Assembly: GCA_023101725.1 (NCBI GenBank)
Contig: JALJCO010012876.1
Coordinates: forward strand, 310,001 to 374,000
DNA from: Atherinomorus stipes
Lineage: Eukaryota; Chordata; Actinopteri; Atheriniformes; Atherinidae
Reading direction: 5' to 3'
Length of the DNA stretch: 64,000 bases
A program made the position numbers and the translations under genes. The notes under the pieces are model-generated. The model did not search any database. It saw nothing but the letters and a program-made list of their open reading frames with translations, and was not told where the DNA came from. Shown here one piece after another: positions 24,246 to 36,200 of this stretch. The first letter of the stretch is position 1, and each line of letters starts with the position of its first letter.

Positions 24246-24731
24246 TCAATCAAATCAAATAAAATAAAAAATATTTTATTTACCCCCGGGGGGGAAATTC
24301 ATTTTTAAATACACCCCGTCAAAGACACATAAAAAAAAAAAAAAAATAAAAAGAAAGGATCAGGCAGACGGGGGTCAAAGAGCCCGCGGGGGGGGGCATC
24401 TTCGCAGAAAAAAAAAGGGAAGAGGAGAAAAGGGGGGGGGGGGAAAAGAGGGGTTCTAAAACCTCCGCATAAAGAGGGGGAGATATAGAAGAAAAAAAAA
24501 AGACAAACAAATACAAAAACATACAAAAGGAAAGCAAGAAAAAAAGAAAAAGGAAGGGGGGGGAGGAAGGTAGGTATATCCAGAAGGCAGGTGGGGGGGG
24601 GCAGGGACCCCCCCGGGCCGGCGGGTCAAGAGAGAGGGGGGAAGAGAGGGGGGGAGGGAGGGGAGTGGGGGGGGGGGGGGGGGAATGTGGGGGGGGGGGG
24701 GGGGGGGGGGGGGGAACCCCCCCCCTCGAGG
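24246..24731. mobile_element. Probable retro-insertion dominated by G-homopolymer sequence
   Basis: The segment is bracketed by the direct repeat AGCTAAC (24239-24245 and 24732-24738), consistent with a target duplication. Left part: AAAATAAAAAATATTTTATT then ACCCCCGGGGGGGAAATTC. Most of the rest is purine-rich with many G runs of 7 to about 30. On the - strand it would end in an AT-rich tail (TTTTATTTGATTTGATT), as a LINE 3' end might. The G tracts could be real low-complexity or G-quadruplex DNA, or consensus errors of sequencing. Confidence 0.5.
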
Positions 24732-24738
24732 AGCTAAC

Positions 24739-26118
24739 AAAGATTAGGCCCCTACGTGACGGGGTAAAGGTAAGAAACGCTTAGACTTGATATTGTCTGA
24801 CTGAGGGCCCAGTCTCATGTGTTTCCTCAAACAAACTAGACTTGAACCATCTGGATTCTCACAGCAGGGGTCCAACAACTCTGGGAGGTCTCATGGTTGT
24901 TTTCTGGAATGTTTTGAGGACGAAACTGTCGTCATCATGCCGTGATGCAAGTAGAAAGAGACGGCAAAACTCCAGTCCAGCTGGTGGCGTCACCACCTGT
25001 TAGACTGCGATGTCTGTCACTAATAGACAATCTATGCACGTACATGCGTTGAGCATGCTGACGGAGATAGAGCAAGCATGAAGTTCCGAGAAACATGTCC
25101 TGTTTGTTCCATCACTCAGTGTGCATGAGGGATGTCTACTTCGGGAGAAGCGTTGGCAGGGAGCTAACACAACAACCACTGCCAGACATCCAACACCACC
25201 CACCCCCTGCCCCCCTTGTGTCAAACGTTCTGGACTTTCCAATCGTGCAGACAGCCTCTTCCAACCGTTCTGTTCTGACAACTGTTACGGAATTTTGGCG
25301 CGGTCGCATGGCGTAAAAAATACGGATCTCATCCCTTTTCTGGACTTGAGAATGTTTTAATAGTGACGAAAGTGTCCATGTGACCCTACCCTAAAAACCG
25401 CCGTTGTGCTACTCTGCTACAAACTGAGACCTTACCAAGAGCAAACAAAGAGCTAACTAGGAGCCACCGGTCGGCAGGCCGGGCTTCCAGTCTGCCGCAT
25501 ATCAATCAAAAGGACACACCCTTAATTATGTGTAATTTCAAGATTAAATAACATCTAAACGGATGCGTTATAAAAAATTCATCCCCCTCACATTTGACAT
25601 GAAGGTAAACTTGACCTATTAAACCTAAAATGATTTTTTGAACCAGGCTGTTAACATGTTTATTTCTGCTGTGAAGTTGGCGTTTTAACATGGGAGTCTA
25701 TGGGGATTTGTTCCAAAGAACTTACTTCCAACAGGTGGATCTTTTGGTGACTGTGGGTCTGATGACTCCCCCATGATGGTTATTTTTGTACAGGTGTGCA
25801 TCCACAGAATAGCAGCACCCCAGAGTCTGTTAAATCTTTTCAAAGGTCTTTTTCTGCCAAGCTGGGACTTTGATTCGTCCTTCTAGCAGTTTTCTCACAC
25901 AGCTTTTCTTTGTTTTCTGGATATCAGCTTTCTAAATTGAAGCAAGGAAAGCAGCGTTTTAGAGGAAGTTATTTTTTCACCCACTACACAATAAACAGAA
26001 GCAGATATCCTGATCACTTTACATACAATGGACTGAAACTGAATGGTCCCAACAAAGGTTGCTGCTGTTTAACTTGTAAAAGTTGTAATTGCAACTGTAC
26101 AGGTGACAAAAGTTTGGT
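24739..26118. other. Repeat-like intergenic DNA, no gene seen
   Basis: Continuation of the repeat-like host sequence beyond the G-rich insertion. Short open frames have no domains. Boundaries with unique DNA could not be set. Confidence 0.4.
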
Positions 26119-26363
26119 AGTTCGGGGAAGGGAGGTAATTGGCTGGAAGTCATGGCGTCACAAGCTGCACGAGGACTAAAACACACTGAACTGCAAATTA
26201 GCTCATTTGTGAATGCTAACTTCGCCATGTAGGCAGACACACCCAGGGAAAAAGGAAACGCGAATCCATAATTTAACTCCTTCGGGGACATAGGCAGGCT
26301 GGGGAAACTGAAATATATGATCAAAAACCTTAAAAAAAACGCAAATTTAATGCCTGGGGCACT
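26119..26363. mobile_element. Partial, inverted copy of the 21603-22812 TTAA element
   Basis: From GTTCGGGGAAGGGAGGTAAT to GCCTGGGGCACT this is the reverse complement of the left 190-240 bp of the 21603 element, ending directly at TTAA (26364-26367). Similarity stops abruptly left of 26119 and no second terminus was found, so the copy is truncated or recombined. Confidence 0.75.
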
Positions 26364-26367
26364 TTAA

Positions 26368-29300
26368 AACATTCAAGATTGCTTGGGACCAGATAATGAC
26401 ATTGAAAATATCAGTAGATAAAAAAATATCTCTATTAATGAGATAAACTTTGTCTGTACATTGTTTGTATTAATGGTATTCATACCATTAATAATGGTAT
26501 TATTAATGATAGTATTTGTATGTATGCATGTGTGTGGGCGTATGTATATGTCTGTATATGTATTTATGTTGATCTTTGTTGTATGGTCATGAATTGTAAG
26601 TCTAAAAAACAGTAACAGAAGAAGGAAGTATGCTCAGATTATTGTTTATTTTTTTGTTTGTTTTTTCCCCATTTTGTCCAATGTCTGCAGTTGCTGTAGA
26701 TTTTTAAAATCATTTATTTTATTTTATTTTATTTATTTATTTATTTTTGTTATGTAGGGCTAGGGATGGAGGGATGGGGAGAAGCGGAATGCGGATTTAA
26801 TGAATTACATTGTACTGAATTAGACTTGTGAAAATGAATAATTCAATTAAATAAGAACAAACAAAAAACATGCCTCTCACCTCCGTAACTGAAATACGTT
26901 CATCAGGATCTGTAAATGTTCATTTCTTCAACTCAGAGCCGTGTCCCTTTTTCCTTACTTCACCCCAAAACCATGGCAGATGTTTAAAAAGAAATCTGGA
27001 TAAGAGACTGCTTCTAGAAAAACAAACCTGACTGTGACCCCTGTCATTTTATCTCTTCCTCTCATCTTTCCCCTCCTGCTTTCACTCATTTTGGAAGATG
27101 AAGATGGACAGATAGCCATCCAATGCATGTGTTGACGTGCCACAGGAGATATCAGCGCACTGACTGGGTGAAAACAATAAAAAAAAAAATCTGTGGTCTC
27201 TGGGAAAATTCTGACAGACGGCAAACTCGAAGATGGCTTTGTTTAATTTGTCCAGTTGCCTAACTGTCCTAAAAACAGATCGATTCTGAACTCACCATTT
27301 CACAACGCCTTTGACATTCTTTGTTATGTTCCACCAAATATCTGTCCTCCTTCTTCTCCACCACTTACTACCCTTTCCTATTACCCCCTTCTTTTCTCAG
27401 GACATCCGGAGAGGGAAACCACAATAACATTTCACCAGAGACTCAGTCAATATTATTCCTTGACATCTTCAAAGCAGGACAGAGGATATTGGAGCCCGAG
27501 TGAAAGACGGGTGGAGGTAGCAGAGGGAGTTTCTGTGTGCATGTGTGTGTGTTAGTGTGTAGTCCAGCTGAGCGCAGAGACAAAAAGAGATAGTGTGGCC
27601 TTTGCTGCCAGTCTGACAGCCAGTTTCTGAAATATGTCTGCCTCAAGCAAGAAGACACTTATTCATTTTTATCACAGTCACAACATCTTTGAAGTATAAG
27701 CATTTCTTCCCTTAAGCCACCTCCATCTCCCTCTGTCCTTTCTGCCTTTACCCACATGTAATAAAGCTTAATTCTTTCTAACACCACAAGGGGTCCCTGT
27801 GCACATAATAAACAAACAGTTTACAGACATTTCCAGAGAAAGTAAGCATCACTGTTTCCTTTTCAATATAGCACTTGGTTGGTAGAGAAGTAATACGACT
27901 TGCATTGCAGACCAAAAGAGAAATAGGTTAATGGTGCTAAAGCAGTGAATTGACACTAGATTTTTTTTCTGCACATCAGTCAGACCATCATGATTTCAAG
28001 GACAAGCAGGCAAGATCCTAGCTTCAGGGTCACAGAGACTAACAGAGTCCCATTCTCTTTCCTCGCTATGTGCTTTCCTCTTTATCTGCTCATAGAGCAT
28101 TTTAATAGCCAGAGAAAGTGCTGGGAAGCATATTAGCAAGGCTCAGTTGCAGACACACTTTAACATTTCAAAAAAGACCCTTATAGTGCAGAGAGCTTTC
28201 TTTTCCCCTAACGCCTCCCCAGATGTGTGCTCTGTAAGTGAGCGTTTCTGCGATCTGCTAACAGAACATTAACTTTAAAGTCTTCTTTTGTCCCCAGCTA
28301 TATGTGCACCATGCTGTAAGCGCTGGCCCCTGTCCAGGAATCCCCTTCAGCCAGCCACTCATAAGCTCTCTTCTAACCGGCCAAGAATGTGAAGGCTCCT
28401 TCAAAGAGAAGCCTTCCGTAAGGTGTGGTTAAAGGCAAGTACCTGACTCCACAGGTGGGCATATTAGAGCAGATGAAGCAGTTAACTGAAGTCCCACCGG
28501 TGAAATCCCACACCTGTCTCAGGGCAAGAGCTGCAAAAGGGGGGAAACAGAGGAGCAAGGAAACCAGTCAGATCAGCAGGTTCCTGGTGTATTTGCATCC
28601 AAGACACTCAAGACAAGAAATAGGCCTACAGACTTTCCTGGCTGAGATCTTACATTTTGATGAATGACTGTCAGTAAAAGTTGTACCAGAGTCAAAGGTC
28701 AGAAATGTCATAGTTTTACAACGTGAAAGTTGCTTAATAAGCTGATCAAAGACGTTCAGCCCAGACGGCCAATCATCTGGATGGGAAACACAATGAGGGC
28801 GCAGAGGGACAGTCGGCTGCTAACAGAGCTGCCCGGCAACATAAGCGAACACAGAGTGGTGAGAAGAGGAGTGGAGAGGAGGGGAGAACACGGCCGAGGA
28901 CAAAGGGTTGCTTGTCTGAGGTCTGTCTGCCACCGGCCTGCAGGGAGGGGCGCGGTGCCACTTGTTTGAGGGGTCCCCGTGATAAATTTCCACTACTTGA
29001 CTCTGTCACACTGTCTGCCACTTGGACAATAACTGAGGTCACAGTTGAGTAGTGGAGCGTTGACATAGCGGCCTGCGCAGAGAGGGGGGTGGGGTCACTT
29101 TCTCTCATCACTAGCGTTTATTTCAGCTCCGCATCATGACTAATGTCTCTTAAGTAAAGCGCTGCGCATAACGTAAATAAAATACCTCTCACGGCTGATG
29201 TTTATTTGTAACCATTAATCAACCATGTAGGGCTCGAGTCTACCTGCCTCAACATGACCACCAATACGAAGGTTTACCAGACAGAGAAGGACAGAGATAA

Positions 29301-29700
29301 ATACAATCCTTTCGAAGAGGAAGCAAATGACAATATTTGAAATATTGTTCATTTACATCTTTGAAATGACTTTGCTGAAAAGTAGGCCCAAACAAACCTT
29401 TCGGTTGTTTGCAATGTGATTACCATCTGCGCTCGGGGCTCTGTAGGCTATTCCCCCTTTCCTTATAATAAAAAGTGTATGGCGTAGGTTAGGTTTTCTT
29501 AACGACAATAGGTCTAGATTCCCGGAAATATGCACAGTTCAACGTCAGCTACAAAAGTTAAATTAATAGGCTAATACTACAGGAACCCCTGCAGCAATGC
29601 AATATGAATATTAAGCTCAGTAAAAGGTTTGCAGCCAAACGATCTAATCACTTCAGCAGCAACAGTAATTAGGATATCCTGATATCAAACTATTGTAGAT
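26368..29700. other. Intergenic region upstream of the TIKI gene
   Basis: No gene recognised. It includes a perfect 11-bp hairpin at 26469-26492 (ATTAATGGTAT, 2-base loop), a T/ATTT-rich stretch at 26640-26745, and ordinary sequence to the TIKI promoter. Part of it may contain TIKI cis-regulatory DNA, but nothing specific could be identified. Confidence 0.4.
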
Positions 29701-29730
29701 AAAAGGAAGTTTCTATTTTGGACGATAGCC

Positions 29731-30221
29731 TATAAAGACATAGAACACGCATTCTCCTCCGTTTTCTTCCTTAGTCTGTTAAGGATTTTACTCAGGGGAA
29801 ACCTGTCATGGTCTGAACCTGCGCTTACTGCCGTCTAAAGAAACTGGGAAGTGTGTGCATACGTTGTGTGTAACGGGGTGGGGGTACTAACATCGTCCCA
29901 CCTCTCTCTCACCCAGCCAAGACGCTCCAAACTCGCGGAGCGCAAACTTTACAAACTTTTAAGCTCCTGCTTGAGGAACAGCACCGGGCTTGAGGGATAC
30001 AGGAAAAGTCGTGAACATAAACACAAAGTCAAGAGGCGGAACGCGTTAAGGACTGGCGAAGAGGCGGAATGGTCCTCCAGCGGAGCTGCACACGTGAGCC
30101 CAGAGGCCACCGGTAGCGTCTTTTCTGACTTCAAAGGACAGTGAGAGGAGAAGACACAGTAAGAGACACATAAAACTCCTCTGAAAACTGACTGTCACAA
30201 GTGTCTTGACGCCTTCACGCG
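29731..30221 (+). promoter_or_regulatory. Putative core promoter and 5' leader of the TIKI gene
   Basis: A TATAAAG box occurs at 29731-29737, about 490 bp before the start codon, and local GC content rises from about 29820. The leader has two short upstream ATG frames: ATG at 29807 (two sense codons, then TGA) and ATG at 30069 (15 codons, stop at 30114-30116). Either could reduce initiation at the main start. The transcription start is inferred; an untranslated intron cannot be excluded. Confidence 0.35.
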
Positions 30222-30813
30222 ATGGTCTTTCCGCCGGGTTTCAGCTGGGTCCTCCTGAGCGCTCTTCTGCAAACTGTGGCACCCTGGGGCGCACAGCGAC
30301 CAGCCAGACCGAGGCAGTGCGAAACGCCAAAGTCGGTGAGTCTTGTTGGAGGTTTTTTTTTTTTTTTTTTTTTCAAAGTCAGTTACACTTGTTCACTTCC
30401 AAGATGAATGCATGTTCACAACTGCTCGTGACAGGGAGAGAAGATAAGTTTGCAATTTAATTCAGAAAAACTAAACGGCTCCGATACAGAGCTGTGACAC
30501 TTGTTGCCTGAATAAACCTGAACTGGAGTCTCATTTTGATAACTTGGGGCTGGAGACACTAAACTTGGGCATGCGTTAATTTAGGAAGTAGCTAGACGAC
30601 GGGAGGTGAACAGTAAATATAGTTAATCGTGTAAGCTGTTATATTTGTGACTTACAGGCTGCATTTGTCTCATGTCAAAGTCTGCAAACTTTATTACCTT
30701 AGAAGGAGATGCAGTTTATTACTTTATATATTAGTAATTACAGGCCAAGATAAAAACACAAACATAGCCGAGAAATAGCCTAAGTTAATTGTATATCAAT
30801 AATAATAATAATG

Positions 30814-30849
<36 letters not shown>

Positions 30850-33296
30850 GGTTAAATGATTAACGTCAGTGTCTTACAGTAGGCCTACAGACACTGCTCA
30901 GTAAAGTTCGTGGTCTTAACAATGATTGCCAAAAGAAATTGTAAGTGCTCGCCAACTTCTTGGCTGTTTATGTGACAAAGTGGGGAACACCCACGGGTGA
31001 CTTGACTTCATTTGGAAAAGTTTCATTGACCTCTCAGAAGTGGTCGTGTTTTCGCCCAGCATGCGGCTTATTATTAAAACACATATATCTGGCATGCTGG
31101 GAAAGGCAGTGCATCCTGCCCTCAGTGAATGAAGTGCAGCAGCGCAGACGATCATGAGAAATCAAATCCATCCGTCTTTTTGGCTGAAAAATCATCGCAC
31201 AAGAAAAAAAAAAAAAGAAGAAAAAAGCAGCACCTTAAAACAGGCAGATGTTACTCAAGCTGCGCTCCAGCTTGAAGATATCGTTATTAAATCGTTTAGA
31301 GAGATCACAGGCGTTTGTGCATTTGCGCATTATGTCTCCTAATGGATGTGATGTCAGAGATCAGAAAAGACTTCGTACTCATATGCTTCATGTGATTTGT
31401 ACGCGTCAGTACAGTGGTCTCTGTTTTGGATTAAGAGTAATTACCCTCATAAAAAATAGGAGCCCTGCGCATCAAGGCTCTCCAGAAAAGTCAGCGCTGC
31501 CTCAGAAAAGGGGAACTCGCCTCTCCTCAGGACTTTCTATAAGTCGAGCACGACCACACTTTCCATGCAGAAAAGACCTTATTTATGTGTAGAGGTCTAA
31601 GCACATATTTTGACTGTGAAATTAAATGCTGCACGTGCAGAAATGCTTTATTACTCCTAGTTTCCCGGAAATATGACTGACAATACGCGATGCCCATAAG
31701 GAGAAGGGCCCTGTTAATACTGTAGAAATAGACACCCAAACTAAAGAAGGTTTAAACAGCTTATATTTTGATGGATAAACAGATAAATTGATAAATGAAT
31801 AAAAAGATATAAAAGAAATCCCTGCAGTAAGACTCAACTTGCTTTTGGCTGCTATATTTGAAAATTTTAAAAGCAACATTGGCAGTCTGCAATATGACTG
31901 GAGCATGCAGCTGGAGGAAATCTTGATTAAATTTTAGAAGTAAACATTTTCTAAGAATAACTTTATTTTACAGTAATAGGTTTCATCCTTCAAATGCGTG
32001 ATTACACTGTGTGTCAGTGGCCAGCAGTTTGATATTGTTTAGAGAAGCTAATTCTTTTTTCATATTTTAAAAATGCCAACATCAAAGTCACACCACATGC
32101 ACTGCACATTGCCTGAGCACTTAACAAGAAACATATTTAAAATGCAATAGAGTCTGAAGCTCATTTACAATTACTGTGATTATTTAATTTTCAGAATGAC
32201 ATTGTTTTCCATGAAGATAACCAGACAAATGCTTTCTGTTATATAAACCACAGATAAAAACAGTGCTGCATTTAAAGCTGTCATCATCACATCTCTGTAC
32301 CTGCTGAACACAAAAAAACACCACAAACAAACGTATCACAGTGAGGTCAGAATTGAGAGCAGGTTTCTTTCAGGTTGGGGGTTTTTATGAGCTCCAGTGC
32401 AGTATATTTGCACTGCTGCCTTGAAAATGCTTCCCAGGCCGAAAAAGCCTTTGGTAACAGAGGTATGCACCTCAACAATACACGGGGGTCTGTTTACAGC
32501 CCAGAAAGCCCCCCTCTATAAACCGCCTGCAGCACAGCTCTGGGCTGACTAAATTTTATACTTCCCCTGCCGTCATCTTAAAAATCTTATTTCAGTCTTC
32601 AACTTATTGACCTGAGCCTGTGAGCCAGTAAACCACAACAGAGGAAAAAAGTCTCAGCTTTACCTTTAATGGCAAAATGGGCTATCCCTGACACTGATCA
32701 TTCTTGTTCCTTTTCCTCCTCTACAGCAAAGTGAGCTGAACTCTTTCCTGTGGAGAGTAAAGCGTGCTCCTCCTCACCCACCATCATACTTATTTGGTAC
32801 CATCCACGTACCTTATACCCGAGTCTGGGACTTTATCCCCGACAGTTCCAAGCAGGCCTTCCACAGCAGCAATAATGTTTTCTTTGAACTGGACCTGACG
32901 GACCCACTTACCATCTCCAAGCTGACCAGCTGCCAGTTGCTTCCCCATGGAGAAAACCTGCAGACCCTGCTACCTCGAGACTTGTACCGGCGTCTCAAAC
33001 GCCACCTGGACTACGTCAAACATATGATGCCTTATTGGATGACTGCTGACCAGCGAGGGCGTGGCCTGTATGCTGACTACCTGTTTAACGCTATAGCTGG
33101 AAACTGGGAAAGAAAGAGGCCTGTGTGGGTGATGCTGATGGTTAACTCGCTGACAGAGTGGGACGTCCGGTCCAGAGGGACACCAGTGCTGGACCTGTTC
33201 CTGGCTCAAGAGGCAGAGCGAATGGGAAAGACCACAGGGGCAGTGGAGCAGGTAGAGGAGCAGTGTCACCCCCTTAATGGACTCAACTTCTCTCAG
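30222..33296 (+). CDS. trabd2b: TIKI-type Wnt metalloprotease (TraB domain), exons 1-2 only; TRABD2B-like
   Basis: TIKI proteins are membrane-anchored extracellular metalloproteases that clip the N-terminus of Wnt ligands and so block Wnt signalling. Exon 1 (30222-30335, 38 codons) encodes a signal peptide with hydrophobic core [11 protein letters not shown] and likely cleavage near WGAQ; ATG context is GCGATGG. Exon 2 (32727-33296, 190 codons) encodes the first half of the TraB/TIKI domain: QSELNSFLW, the GxxH metal motif [47 protein letters not shown] and [14 protein letters not shown] (N-glycosylation NFS). Both exons join in phase 0. Wording such as LLPHGENLQ and [12 protein letters not shown] resembles TRABD2B more than TRABD2A as I recall them, so the paralogue is likely but not certain. 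A PPHPP stretch before YLFGT is two residues longer than the RDPPSYFFGT I recall. About 228 of roughly 500 residues are present; downstream exons were not found. Confidence 0.88.
30798..30849. repeat. (AAT)n microsatellite in TIKI intron 1
   Basis: About 17 AAT units with one G interruption (ATG) in the 2.4-kb intron between TIKI exons 1 and 2. Confidence 0.9.
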
Positions 33297-36200
33297 GTAA
33301 GAAGATGGAATGAGGATGTTTATTTTTGCTCTTTTTTTTTTTTTTGCCACCGATTGCTTGTGTGTACACAGCTGGAGCAGCTGGAGAACTGGCAAAAACA
33401 AGTCAGGCCTAGAGGGGGCTTGATCAGATCCTGAGTTTGTGTATCCTTTATCCTTCTGCCTGAAGCTCTGAAAACAGACATGTTAGGCTTTATAGACTAC
33501 AATAAAGGTTGAGCATATGCACAAATTCTGAGTGCTGTGCTCTCTCTGAAAGAAGCAAAGAAGGTGAGAGAAGACAGCGAGAGGAGAAAGAAGCAGTTAA
33601 AATGCATCTGCATTGGAGACAGCTTTATGGTTATGGATGTTTCTTCACCTCACTGAATAAACATACTCAACAGCTGAATCTGCACAAAGGGTGTCAGGAA
33701 GAGCAGCGTACACGAAAAACAGATTAACAAAGGTGAGAAGAGCAGAAAGCTCTTGCTTTCATTACTGCAGACTGTCTGGCTCTCAGGGGAATTGCTAGGC
33801 TTGAACTGTAATTGGAGACTGAAAGATGAGTGAAACAACCTAATTACTTGATGAGCAAAACACGGGGAGTATAATCATATTCAATTTCGTATATGATGAT
33901 AAAAAGATAGGAATGAGTCTATTTAAGGAAGTAGTTTGAGGTCACTGAAAATGGCAAGACTGGAGGCTGTTTTTCCAAGTTGTGGAAAGTGACAGAAAAG
34001 TCAGTGACAGCCGGAGGAAGATGCTCCGCTTTATTCCAGCCTTTCATCTAGACTGCAAAAAATGATGATTAAAAAAAAGACATCTCAATATTTGTATTCA
34101 TGAAGTGTTTGCAACCGCACACATGTGCCTTGCGTGCATAGCTTGACTCGCACGAAAGTCGTACAAAGTTCCACACGGCACATTCATGATGCAACAGAAT
34201 CTTCAAGGGCCTATAAGTCTGTGTGACAGCACGGAGGGCTCCACAGCTAATTTGAGAAGCACCGGACTTTGAGTGGGCTCTCCTCTTTCATCAGCACCTC
34301 CTAACTATGCTGTCAAAATGGTACTGCATGCACTGCACATGCCTGAGAGCTTTACTGCCCCTAGAAATAAGCTCTGCAAGAGACACTGTTTCCCAGTAAT
34401 GATCAGGATCAGCGTTAATAACTTCGGGTGGGTTTTGTAGTGCCTTTTTATTTCTCAAGAACTGGTGAAAGGTATTATACACCATATTTTCAGTCAGCAG
34501 TAGGTTTTACCAGGTAAGTGTTCAAATTCAGAGAAGAGTTAACTGCCTTGAAAGTTCAGTCAAAATTTGATCACGAGTACCTTGAAATTCACCCAAAGCA
34601 TGCACAAGCAGTACTGTGCTTCCAAACCTCCAGCCCTCTTTTGTCAAGATATGTATGAAAACAATTCAGAGCTGTGCTGATACTGACATGGAAACCATTA
34701 TTCTCAATTATAATAATGCACGGTCTAATCTGAACACTGTGGTTGATTGGATCCCTCAACGCTTGACTGCAACAACGGTGAGGTCAGGAGGATGGATAGA
34801 CCCGGAGTCAGAGGGAAATTACATGCCGTTCAGAGGAAAGAAAAGTGAAACAGCAGGGAGAAAAAATTCAGAGACAGACACTGACTGAGGCACAGAGAGA
34901 GTGTAAAAACAGTGATAAGACTGAGAAATGCAGTGATGCTAATCTAAATCATGCATCAACAAATAGAGATTTAACGTTGGAAAGACTCACCCTTATGTAT
35001 TGTTTATCTGATATAGAAAAGCTGCTTACAGTCGCTCTGATGTCACAGAAAAGCTCTCAGATGGTGGTATATTATTAACCATCACATTTCAGATTCCTCA
35101 CAAACTCTTGGTCCTGGTCACTGCAGAAGGTGGGATTGGTCCTGGTGGTATCGCTGCAATAGAGATACGACCACTGGGAGATGGATGCTGTTACTAGAGT
35201 AGCTACATTTCAGAGAAAGTTGTTTTTTTGGACAAATACACACTCAGCAAATATCTCACCCTGTCTGGAGTTTTAGAGAGAGCTAGCATTTTTTTTAAAC
35301 TTGTAATCTTCTCTATCACGGGAGGGACAGAGAGACAGTGAGGGTTCCTGAGCCCTCTTTTCACTACTGTGGTGTAATAAAGAGCACAGCCAGTGGGAGA
35401 CAGAAGTGTGGATGTCTCTGTGAGAGGTAGTTTAGAGGCTGTGGAAACAAAGGCAGGTCATAGCGCATGGTTCTTCTCCAGGTCTTTGAAAGCTGATGTA
35501 GTTTGACAGCTGGCCAGGCCAGCGAGTACCAAACGCTTTGAGTTCAGATTGGAAAAAGCTGGAGAAAGTTTAGTCTGTTCACAGAGTGCAAGCTGGATGA
35601 CTACAGCAGCTCGACTTAAAAGATGCAAGGTACTTTTTGATCTTATCTCCCTTAAGTGGAAAAACACTTCTGTATAACAGCCTCAGCAGTCTCAGCGTCA
35701 CATTGCTGCTGGGTATTGGTGATGCACATTGCAGAATTTGTAACAGCTTAATCCTATAATGATACCGTTCAGTTTTGCAGTGAGACAGTTGACTCTTATG
35801 CAAAGCTGCTTTTTGGAACCCTGCAACTGAGTCTCTCTCATTCCCACCAAATAAACACCCATATTTATTTTCCCTGAGATCGCATTGCTGCCGAGACCAG
35901 TGGCCCATGTCAAGTAGAAATAACATCATATTAGTGGCGCCTTTCTCCTGGGCAGGGGTCATAGGTCACTGCAGGAGGTGGTGGTAGGGCCACGAGCAGC
36001 AGAGCGATAAGGAGACTGGCAGTCTGCTGGAGTCAAACGTGGGCACCGCTGAGCACGCAGGCAGAACCTGCCTAGATGACCAAGCTCAACCTCTGAGCAG
36101 TTTGAGTTTCCATCAGCTTGATCGAAATTGTGCTGTGACTTGTCTGAACATGAAGGTGAGAGGTGGCCAACAGTCTCTAAAAGTGTTTCCCATTTACAAC

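Noticed and set aside
24305..24740. Proline-rich open frames on the - strand
   Set aside because: They arise from G homopolymer runs; composition is low complexity and no domain or splice structure supports them.
26640..26880. Possible L1-type 3' end from the ATTT-rich tract
   Set aside because: Resemblance is only compositional; no RT frame, tail or target duplication.
29851..30144. 97-codon frame just upstream of the TIKI start
   Set aside because: It begins with GTG, not ATG, ends before the signal peptide start and has no recognisable content; treated as leader.
32970..33401. 143-codon - strand frame opposite TIKI exon 2
   Set aside because: The + strand encodes a clearly conserved TraB/TIKI domain; the reverse frame is a shadow.
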